From Spirochaetes bacterium RIFOXYC1_FULL_54_7 (GTDB lineage Bacteria > Spirochaetota > Spirochaetia > Treponematales > UBA12059), in NCBI GenBank assembly GCA_001830645.1, contig MIBM01000081.1, forward strand, positions 12,666 to 18,637: DNA of 5,972 nt. Reading direction: 5' to 3'. Of this stretch, positions 1-5,055 are shown one piece after another (positions within the stretch are counted from its first letter, which is position 1; every line of letters starts with the position of its first letter). Below the pieces are notes generated by a model. It saw only the letters and a program-made list of their open reading frames with translations. It was not told the origin of the DNA and ran no database searches. The position numbers and the translations under genes were made by a program.

Positions 1-1
1 C

Positions 2-1849
2 ATAGAGGCAGATGCGGATGGTAACTTCAGGCCGGATGCACCTTTGTCACGTGAGGATGCAGCGGTGATCATTGCCAAGGCTTTCAAGGTTCCGGAAGCT
101 GGAACTGATGTTCTTGCTGCATTCTCCGATGTCGACAAGATCAAACCCGAGGCCAGGCCATTTGTGAATGCCCTTGTATCCGCTGGCTATATGGCGGGAA
201 AGTCTGCCAAGGTCTTTGGTCCTGATACCCTGCTGGGTGAAGCCGAGGTTGATGCCATATTCGATGCCATTACCACAGCAGCAGTCACTCCAGTACAGGC
301 TTTGCCCAAGACGAATGCCGTAGCACCACGACGTTATGTCAAGCTGTATAGTCCGACTCCTGGAGCAACCATCCACTTTACGACTGATGGATCAACTCCA
401 ACCACGACCAGTGAAGTATATACAGTAGCTACCCATGGGCATATCAATGAGATGCTTTCCAATGCCCAGTTGCCTGAGCGTGACGTTGTCTACAAAGCCA
501 TTGCTGTGAAGGATGGCATGACTCCCAGTCCGGTACAGACTTTTACCTGGCACCTCTATCGGCCTGCAACAGCTGAATTCCAGCACTTGCAGATTATGGA
601 GAAGACAGATACAAGTCCTGCGGTGTACAGGATATCAAGCGATGCCGAATCCGTACGTGCCATGGCTTGGTATATAGAAGGCCAGTACATGGGAATATGT
701 TTTGATGCCCTGCAAACACCTTCCAACATCAGCGATCTGAAGGCCTATATCGATGCGAACATTGCCACAAAGCCCAATTATGTAGTGGTAGGACATGAGC
801 ATGGCGACCATGATATGCAGGCTCCCAATTTCATGAGTGCCAATATGGAAGTCTATCTCAATGAACGTGGCTGGGCTGCTGTTGGTGCCGCTTCAGGTCC
901 GTTCCCTGCAGTCTTCCCCGATCCTGCTGACCAGGCACGGATCAAGAATGTTGAAGAAGGGGATGTGTTCCATCTCGGTGGCTGTGACCTATACGTGTAT
1001 GCTATGCCAGGTCATGCCAATGGAAACATCGTTCTTCAGGACAAAGAGAATGGTCTGATATTCTCATCGGATATCTACGGCTGTACCCGCGCTGGTTCCG
1101 CTGACAATGTGGCAATCCAGGGGGTCAGGGCCGACCTGATGCTTTCATTGGCCCAGCAGACTTATTCCAATTACATGAAAGATGATGGCAAAGTTGTCGG
1201 ATTGTTTACCGGCCATGATGAGACTCCTCTGGGAGATGCCAACCTGAAACTGTTCGAGGCAGCCTTCCAGCAAGTCATTGACAAGGGTGAGGCCGGGTGC
1301 TCGGCGACCCTGCGCGGCAAGAATGACGCTCCCAATTCCCGGACTACCATCATTGGTGACATGTGGAAAGATGGAACCAACTGGATAGCCATTAAACTGC
1401 CAGGAATCATGGGAGATGCTTCCGAATACCTGACCTCATCCCCGATCAACTACAATGGCAAAGATGGATACCTGAAGTATTCAGTCCTGTCCAATATTGA
1501 GTTTAAAGGTGCAAGCCTGGTAGGAACTACCCTCCAGTGGGCACCTGCACCGAAACCCTTTCCTTGGGCTGGAGGAACGAAATCGGTGGACTATGCCTTG
1601 CAGAACAAGTTCAATCCTTGGGTCTATGACTATAAGGTCATGGTACCAGCAAGCTCAGACAGCGTAACCGTCATCCCGACATCCATGTCCACGAAGGTCA
1701 AGTCAATTGCCATCGATGGCAAAGAGGTTGCGTATCGCTCCAGCAACAAGGTCGCTGTCTCCAATGGTTCAGTCATGAAGATCAGGATTATTGCTCCTGA
1801 TGGTGTCACTACAAGCGAGTATACCTTCACTTTCAGCAAGAACTCATAG
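2..1849 (+). CDS. SLH-anchored multidomain surface protein with metallo-beta-lactamase-fold hydrolase domain (5' end outside window)
   Basis: The frame is open to the left window edge, so the start is missing; the TTG at 44 lies inside an SLH repeat and is not a start. Counting from that TTG codon, the tail of one SLH repeat (DGNFRPDAPLSRE) runs into a second at about 27-77 (FSDV...AGYMAG...FGPDTLLGEAE). A chitobiase/hexosaminidase C-terminal-like module follows at about 95-170, with hallmark TIHFTTDGSTPT. The metallo-beta-lactamase fold spans about 190-410. Its HxHxDH motif is H251, H253, D255, H256, with H324 (PGH), D343 (SSD) and H391 (TGH), so a full two-metal ligand set is present. Residues 411-515 are unassigned. 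About 517-598 resembles a cadherin-like beta-sandwich (YKVMVPASS...IAPDGVTTSEYTF). SLH domains normally bind cell-wall polymer or outer envelope, so a cell-surface hydrolase is inferred. The substrate is unknown. It is the last gene of its transcript, ending at a strong terminator. Confidence 0.9.
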   Translation: MEADADGNFRPDAPLSREDAAVIIAKAFKVPEAGTDVLAAFSDVDKIKPEARPFVNALVSAGYMAGKSAKVFGPDTLLGEAEVDAIFDAITTAAVTPVQALPKTNAVAPRRYVKLYSPTPGATIHFTTDGSTPTTTSEVYTVATHGHINEMLSNAQLPERDVVYKAIAVKDGMTPSPVQTFTWHLYRPATAEFQHLQIMEKTDTSPAVYRISSDAESVRAMAWYIEGQYMGICFDALQTPSNISDLKAYIDANIATKPNYVVVGHEHGDHDMQAPNFMSANMEVYLNERGWAAVGAASGPFPAVFPDPADQARIKNVEEGDVFHLGGCDLYVYAMPGHANGNIVLQDKENGLIFSSDIYGCTRAGSADNVAIQGVRADLMLSLAQQTYSNYMKDDGKVVGLFTGHDETPLGDANLKLFEAAFQQVIDKGEAGCSATLRGKNDAPNSRTTIIGDMWKDGTNWIAIKLPGIMGDASEYLTSSPINYNGKDGYLKYSVLSNIEFKGASLVGTTLQWAPAPKPFPWAGGTKSVDYALQNKFNPWVYDYKVMVPASSDSVTVIPTSMSTKVKSIAIDGKEVAYRSSNKVAVSNGSVMKIRIIAPDGVTTSEYTFTFSKNS

Positions 1850-1888
1850 ATCTGGATCAATAGCGCAGGGTTGTTTCCCACACGCTTG

Positions 1889-1925
1889 AGGCTGCCTGTC
1901 CTGGTGAGGGACAGGCAGCTTTTTT
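1889..1925 (+). terminator. Rho-independent terminator of the surface hydrolase gene
   Basis: A perfect 11-bp stem (GCTGCCTGTCC at 1891-1901 with GGACAGGCAGC at 1909-1919) encloses a 7-nt loop and is followed by six T residues at 1920-1925. It lies 41 bases after the stop codon at 1847-1849. On the minus strand the same hairpin is not followed by a T run, so it should act mainly on plus-strand transcription and only weakly, if at all, on the converging permease gene. Confidence 0.93.
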
Positions 1926-1982
1926 CTGATGTTGGGACCATCTGGCAGGCTCTACCATAGTGATCAAGAACAGGATTGTGAA

Positions 1983-2867
1983 TTAGAACAGGGAGTGAAG
2001 TAGTGGCAGTAGAGCGTAGACGGAGATTCCAAACAGGAGTAGGTAGGATAATAACTCGAATCCGGATGCAATATTCCTGATGAGTTGCTCCTTGGCCTTC
2101 AATCGATGGAATAACCCTTCACGGCCGGCAAATGCCAGATATCCGGCCAACGATATCACGATTCCCATGCCCAACGACATGGAAACGACTCCAAGAATTC
2201 CCAACCACAGCTGCCCGGCGTATGATGCGAATAAAAGGAGCATAATTGCACCGGGGCAGGGCACGATACTAGCTATGGCTACAAGGGAATATAGATCACG
2301 ATTTTGTTCCGGGATTCCTGTGGTATTTGAATACTTTTGTAAAAATACGATTTTACGGATGATCAGGACCACAGCCAGCAGGCCTATGACAACGAATGTT
2401 GCAGCATCCATAAACGCCCCGACTGCTTCGGCTTGTCCCAGTCCGGCAACGGTGCCTCGAAGTATGGAAAGTATTGCTATGATTACCAGGCCGGCAGCAC
2501 CGTGCACTCCGGCAGCAAGAAAACCAGCCAGCAAAGGCTCCCATGTTCTGGCTTTCCGCCCAAGGAAGAGTGAGAATACCACTGTCTTACGGTGGCCAGG
2601 ACCTGCCGCATGCAGTATTCCATAGAGAAAGGTCGCCGTGATCAGCAACAATAGCCCTTCCAATGTCGGATCCTGCGTAAAGGATTGAATTGCCTTAGCT
2701 GTATTGTTGCGGAGTTCCATCTGGAAGGTAGGTAGTACTCCTCCCGATGATGGCTGTCGGACTATGGGTGAATTGCCAGCAAGAAACGGATTGGCTGAAA
2801 GCGAAACATTGTTGGATGCAACCAGCAGGAAAAAGCAGACAATGAAAAGCCGGATACTACGAGACAT
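1983..2867 (-). CDS. NicO/RcnA-type nickel/cobalt transporter, membrane permease
   Basis: A 294-residue membrane protein with an N-terminal hydrophobic segment like a signal peptide (residues 5-25), a short extracytoplasmic stretch and about six further membrane spans (approximately 70-88, 108-135, 152-172, 192-214, 219-245, 268-291). NicO-family hallmarks are visible: HAAGPGHRK at 86-94, a second His in AGVHGAAG (H122), and PCPGA at 203-207. The family moves Ni2+ or Co2+ across the cytoplasmic membrane; members include exporters such as RcnA, so direction cannot be read from sequence. The frame is open back to 2966, but the ATG at 2867 is chosen. It gives a normal signal-like N-terminus, lies only four bases after the DUF1007 stop, and has AGG-type ribosome-binding bases overlapping the end of that gene. 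Translational coupling is likely. It converges with the surface hydrolase gene. Confidence 0.87.
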   Translation of the reverse strand: MSRSIRLFIVCFFLLVASNNVSLSANPFLAGNSPIVRQPSSGGVLPTFQMELRNNTAKAIQSFTQDPTLEGLLLLITATFLYGILHAAGPGHRKTVVFSLFLGRKARTWEPLLAGFLAAGVHGAAGLVIIAILSILRGTVAGLGQAEAVGAFMDAATFVVIGLLAVVLIIRKIVFLQKYSNTTGIPEQNRDLYSLVAIASIVPCPGAIMLLLFASYAGQLWLGILGVVSMSLGMGIVISLAGYLAFAGREGLFHRLKAKEQLIRNIASGFELLSYLLLFGISVYALLPLLHSLF

Positions 2868-2871
2868 CGTC

Positions 2872-3531
2872 CTAATACCTGTAGGAAAGGCGTATTTCCT
2901 GAGGAAACGCCGTATCCAGCCCGCTGGCCCAACTTGTATAGACCGTATGATCGGTTGGGTCTCCATATGGATTGTAGTAGACAGGGTACTTCTTGTTTTC
3001 TACCAGCTCTATGCGGAAGGAAGGGTCCAGGGTACTACCTGCCGTGGCATAGGCTTTTGCCGGGGATTCGGGGTAGCAAACCTGGCAATAATACGTTGAA
3101 TCGAAAATTGCGACACTGAAATCATCAGATAGATTCTTCCCTTCCAGCGATATCTTGAAACGATACACCAGGAGGCCTTTTTTGATATATGGACTGAAGC
3201 CTGCAATGGAACCCGGCTGAAAACGCCGCTCGCCCTTTCGCAGATAGACAAAATATCCATAGTTTTTCAGATTGTCGAAGGCTCCTACCCGGAGTTTGGT
3301 TGCTTCGGCGGCACTGAACTCGCCATCCCGGTTCTTGTCGAATTCCATGATGATTGAAGCACTGAACATAGGGTCAAAGAGCAGTTCGACATGGAGGGCT
3401 GAGCAGGTCCGGTCTTTCATCTCGAATTCCACACTCGCATCGAAGGTCATGTGGGGGTGCGACCAGCCATTGATGGTTGTCATCGACATGAAGACCATTG
3501 CGATGCTGAGGCTGCATCGAGTTTTACACAT
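2872..3531 (-). CDS. DUF1007 family exported protein, probable metal-binding partner of the NicO permease
   Basis: A 219-residue protein with a signal peptide (MCKTRCSLSIAMVF...) and a probable mature start near residue 24-25, which exposes HPH at 25-27. DUF1007 proteins characteristically begin with such an HPH sequence and are commonly encoded beside, or fused to, NicO permeases. Two other possible metal sites are visible: a well-formed EF-hand-like loop DKNRDGEFSAAE at 65-76, with acidic or polar ligands at the usual spacing and a closing Glu, and a CxxC at 149-152 (YYCQVCYPE). I infer a periplasmic chaperone or sensor handing Ni/Co to or from the permease; no activity is established from sequence. 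The frame is open to 3606, but the ATG at 3531 is preferred because AAGGGAG (3539-3545) sits 7 bases upstream and the product then starts with a clean signal peptide. Confidence 0.85.
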   Translation of the reverse strand: MCKTRCSLSIAMVFMSMTTINGWSHPHMTFDASVEFEMKDRTCSALHVELLFDPMFSASIIMEFDKNRDGEFSAAEATKLRVGAFDNLKNYGYFVYLRKGERRFQPGSIAGFSPYIKKGLLVYRFKISLEGKNLSDDFSVAIFDSTYYCQVCYPESPAKAYATAGSTLDPSFRIELVENKKYPVYYNPYGDPTDHTVYTSWASGLDTAFPQEIRLSYRY

Positions 3532-3622
3532 GGCATTTCTCCCTTGTATCCCCCGGTGGATGTCAACCTTGAAGGCTACTGGTATGAATGGGCAACAGGT
3601 TGGCACCGTAAATTCCGGCTAT

Positions 3623-3639
3623 GGATATCCGATATATCG
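3623..3639. promoter_or_regulatory. Adjacent palindromes GGATATCC and CGATATATCG, candidate operator
   Basis: Two perfect palindromes lie side by side, sharing one base: GGATATCC (3623-3630) and CGATATATCG (3630-3639). They sit just downstream of the candidate -10 box of the DUF1007-NicO promoter, around the predicted transcription start, where a bound repressor would block initiation. They do not match the NikR site pattern GTATGA-N16-TCATAC that I would expect for a nickel regulator. The regulator is unknown. Confidence 0.35.
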
Positions 3640-3641
3640 TA

Positions 3642-3671
3642 AGTATATCTCTGGAATACCCATTTTGTAAA
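3642..3671 (-). promoter_or_regulatory. Candidate sigma70 promoter for the DUF1007-NicO operon
   Basis: On the minus strand, TTTACA (3671-3666, five of six matches to the -35 consensus) is followed after 18 bases by TATACT (3647-3642, five of six matches to the -10). The start would fall near 3635, giving a leader of about 100 nt before the ATG at 3531. No riboswitch that I recognise (cobalamin or NiCo) is visible in that leader. Because the box begins 20 bases after the sulfur-carrier stop and no terminator lies between, some read-through from that gene is also possible. Confidence 0.45.
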
Positions 3672-3690
3672 GAAAAATGTCGCTGAAGAA

Positions 3691-3924
3691 TCATCCTCCA
3701 CCGAGAAGGGGGAAAAATTGTAGCTCGTCTCCGGAAGTCAGATGATCATACAGGTTCCCGCGCTTCCCGTTGATCATGACAACCATGATTTCCTCTTCAG
3801 GAATTCCAATCGTGGCAAGTGCTGACCTGGCAGATGCTGGCGGATCGAGTTCAAGTTCCAAGGCTGGGAGAGCACTCCATTTCCTGAGGGAAGCAAACAA
3901 CCGTACATAGACCTTGATATTCAT
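3691..3924 (-). CDS. MoaD/ThiS-family ubiquitin-like sulfur-carrier protein
   Basis: A 77-residue protein with the beta-grasp pattern of MoaD: N-terminal strand MNIKVYVRLFASLRK, a central helix (SARSALATIG), INGK at 51-54, and the ending GDELQFFPLLGGG. The C-terminal Gly-Gly is the part that an E1-like enzyme adenylates and thiocarboxylates, so the protein can be expected to donate sulfur for molybdopterin or tungstopterin, thiamine or a related product. The residues before the tail are LLG rather than the PPVA often seen in MoaD. Family membership is therefore firmer than pathway. No MoaE, MoeB, ThiF or ThiG gene is in the window. No Shine-Dalgarno sequence precedes the ATG at 3924, yet the start fits the family exactly. 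Confidence 0.85.
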   Translation of the reverse strand: MNIKVYVRLFASLRKWSALPALELELDPPASARSALATIGIPEEEIMVVMINGKRGNLYDHLTSGDELQFFPLLGGG

Positions 3925-3931
3925 GTAATTG

Positions 3932-3959
3932 AGTATACATAAATCCTGTACTCTGTTTA
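3932..3959 (-). promoter_or_regulatory. Candidate promoter of the sulfur-carrier gene, implying a leaderless mRNA
   Basis: On the minus strand, TATACT (3937-3932) is a good -10 box, with a weak TAAACA (3959-3954) 16 bases upstream as a -35. Only seven bases separate the -10 from the ATG at 3924, so transcription would begin at or within a base or two of the start codon. The absence of a ribosome-binding sequence fits this. Only the -10 box is convincing. Confidence 0.35.
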
Positions 3960-4027
3960 AATGGGTTCGCTATTTAGTAGGGGCAATCAGATGCATGCTA
4001 CTTCCTGTTCCTGAAAAATGTGGGCCT

Positions 4028-4055
4028 TTCACAGGTCTGTGTTTCTATGTATAGT
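4028..4055 (+). promoter_or_regulatory. Candidate sigma70 promoter for the aroQ1-aroQ2-TIM-barrel operon
   Basis: TTCACA (4028-4033, five of six matches to the -35) and TATAGT (4050-4055, five of six to the -10) are separated by 16 bases. The start would be near 4062, giving a leader of about 60 nt before the ATG at 4121. The leader shows no obvious riboswitch or attenuator. Confidence 0.42.
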
Positions 4056-4070
4056 ATGCAGATCTGTTTT
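4032..4070. promoter_or_regulatory. Two copies of a palindrome-centred site (CAGRTCTGTKTT) flanking the -10 box
   Basis: CAGGTCTGTGTT (4032-4043) and CAGATCTGTTTT (4059-4070) match at 10 of 12 positions. The first lies in a dyad, CACAG-GT-CTGTG (4030-4041). The second contains the perfect palindrome CAGATCTG (4059-4066). They are 27 bases apart, about two and a half helical turns, one over the -35/spacer and one over the expected transcription start. That arrangement suits a repressor operator. No regulator gene is present in the window. Confidence 0.35.
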
Positions 4071-4090
4071 GTGGTAGCCGATGTTTTCCC

Positions 4091-4100
4091 GGATATATCC
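4091..4100. promoter_or_regulatory. Perfect palindrome GGATATATCC in the aroQ1 leader
   Basis: This 10-base perfect palindrome lies 20 bases before the aroQ1 ATG. Its GATATATC core also occurs at 3631-3638 in the leader of the divergent DUF1007-NicO operon, and I found no other copy in the window. A shared regulator site is possible, but a short AT-rich palindrome can also occur by chance. Confidence 0.22.
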
Positions 4101-4120
4101 TGGTTGAAGGGAGACTCTGA

Positions 4121-4576
4121 ATGGACTATGGTCGCATTGCTGTCGTACATGGACCAAACCTGAACATGCTCGGTAAACGCGAGATCGGAATTTATGGCGG
4201 GAAGACCCTTGACCAGATAAATGCCGATGTTGCAGCCGAGGCGCTCAGGTTGGGAGTGCAGCTTGATTTCTACCAAGCTAACTCCGAAGGAGCGCTTGTC
4301 GACTATCTCCACGGTTGTCTTGGCCGGGTTGATGGTGTAGTGATCAACGCTGGTGCCTACACCCATTATTCAGTAGCCCTTCGGGATGCGATAGGCGCTA
4401 TAAAAATTCCTGTGATAGAGGTCCATATCTCCAACATATACAAGCGGGAACCCTTCCGTCATGTTTCCATGATTGCGCCGGTGTGTGTCGGTCAGATTTG
4501 TGGTTTCGGCTCCCACAGTTATGTGTTGGGACTCCGGGCCTTGATGGAGACTACAACGGATCCATGGCTGGCATGA
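4121..4576 (+). CDS. aroQ: Type II 3-dehydroquinate dehydratase (AroQ1, catalytically complete)
   Basis: The 151-residue product has the normal family length and converts 3-dehydroquinate to 3-dehydroshikimate by anti-elimination through an enolate, in the cytoplasm; the family forms dodecamers. Family motifs are in order: GPNLNMLGKRE (11-21), IYGGKTL (24-30), NAGAYTHYSVALRDA (76-90), IEVHISN (99-105) and REPFRH (109-114). Equivalents of the known active-site residues (Mycobacterium tuberculosis numbering plus one) are all present: N13, R20, Y25 (base), N76, H82, D89 (reaching into the neighbour), E100, H102 (acid), R109 and R113. The usual QSN becomes QAN at 52-54. AAGGGAG (4107-4113) lies 7 bases before the ATG. 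It is first in a three-gene operon with a diverged paralogue. It may therefore serve a catabolic or specialised pathway rather than chorismate synthesis, which the sequence cannot decide. Confidence 0.95.
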   Translation: MDYGRIAVVHGPNLNMLGKREIGIYGGKTLDQINADVAAEALRLGVQLDFYQANSEGALVDYLHGCLGRVDGVVINAGAYTHYSVALRDAIGAIKIPVIEVHISNIYKREPFRHVSMIAPVCVGQICGFGSHSYVLGLRALMETTTDPWLA

Positions 4577-4585
4577 GTGCGGTAG

Positions 4586-4595
4586 GGAGGGGAGG
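4586..4595 (+). promoter_or_regulatory. Ribosome-binding site of the second aroQ-like gene
   Basis: The purine-rich run GGAGGGGAGG-type sequence ends in GGAGG at 4591-4595. Two consecutive in-frame ATGs follow at 4600 and 4603. The spacing is 4 bases to the first and 7 to the second. Seven is the spacing used by both other genes of this operon, which favours the start at 4603. Confidence 0.6.
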
Positions 4596-4602
4596 CTCCA
4601 TG

Positions 4603-5043
4603 ATGAAGAAGAAATTTCTGGTGATATCCGGCCCTAATCTGAACCTTCTAGGTACCAGGAAGGTATCGATTTATAAAGATGGCTCGCTGGAAGATATCCA
4701 TCTCGGACTGGAGAAAAGGGCAAGGGAACTGGATGTTCTGGTTGACTGCCTGCAATTCAACAGTGAAGGTGACATCATCGATACCCTTCAGAAGGCACCG
4801 GAAGACTATGCCGGTGTGATAATCAATCCCGGTGCATTGGCCCACTATAGCTACGCCTTAAGGAGTGCGATCGGGGCCATGCTCGTTCCCTGTGTCGAAG
4901 TCTTCATTTCCAATGTCCACGCCAGGGAGGAATTCAGGCACAAATCGGTTATCGCCGCCGTTTGTGTCGGAGTGGTTGGTGGTTTTGGGAAAAAGAGCTA
5001 TATCCTTGCGCTGGAAGCCCTTGTCAATCTCGTCAACACCTGA
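4603..5043 (+). CDS. Type II dehydroquinase-like paralogue lacking the catalytic His (AroQ2)
   Basis: The 146-residue product aligns without gaps to AroQ1 (about 49% identical by hand count), and its numbering coincides with the M. tuberculosis enzyme. Retained are N12, R19, Y24, N75, H81, E99, R108 and R112. Changed are the acid H101, now F101 in VEVFISN (codon TTC, two base changes from His), and the inter-subunit D88, now S88 in ALRSA. The lid after R19 also differs: RKVSIYKDG rather than REIGIYGG, and THYS becomes AHYS. The fold and substrate pocket therefore look intact while proton donation should fail. I infer either a non-catalytic partner in a mixed oligomer with AroQ1 or an enzyme with a different reaction. 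The reading frame is clean with good motif conservation, so decay is unlikely. It lies 26 bases after aroQ1 and 12 before the TIM-barrel gene. The start at 4600 is an alternative. Confidence 0.9.
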   Translation: MKKKFLVISGPNLNLLGTRKVSIYKDGSLEDIHLGLEKRARELDVLVDCLQFNSEGDIIDTLQKAPEDYAGVIINPGALAHYSYALRSAIGAMLVPCVEVFISNVHAREEFRHKSVIAAVCVGVVGGFGKKSYILALEALVNLVNT

Positions 5044-5055
5044 AGGAGCAATTCC

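Noticed and set aside
44..46. TTG at 44 as the start of the surface hydrolase
   Set aside because: The frame continues upstream with sequence that completes an SLH repeat (DGNFRPDAP), so the true start is outside the window.
2080..2625. A 181-codon open frame on the plus strand opposite the NicO permease gene
   Set aside because: It is antisense to a clearly conserved membrane protein, has no family motifs and is rich in Pro, Arg and Thr, as expected for a frame opposite hydrophobic codons.
2868..2966. The 33-residue N-terminal extension of the NicO frame upstream of the ATG at 2867
   Set aside because: It overlaps the DUF1007 coding region, while the ATG at 2867 gives a clean signal-like N-terminus.
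3538..3566. TTGACA at 3566-3561 on the minus strand as a -35 box for DUF1007
   Set aside because: The sequence 17 bases downstream is GGGAGA, the ribosome-binding site, and no -10 box exists at a usable spacing.
3582..3609. A NikR-type operator starting from GTATGA at 3582
   Set aside because: The required TCATAC half-site 16 bases downstream is absent; the sequence there is CACCGT-like.
3532..3635. A possible cobalamin or nickel/cobalt riboswitch in the DUF1007-NicO leader
   Set aside because: The leader is only about 100 nt, and neither a B12-box-like GCCACTG nor the conserved NiCo purine-rich motifs are present.
3998..4366. A minus-strand open frame of 122 codons spanning the intergenic region and aroQ1
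   Set aside because: It lies antisense to the conserved AroQ1 motifs and shows no recognisable domain, so it is a shadow frame.
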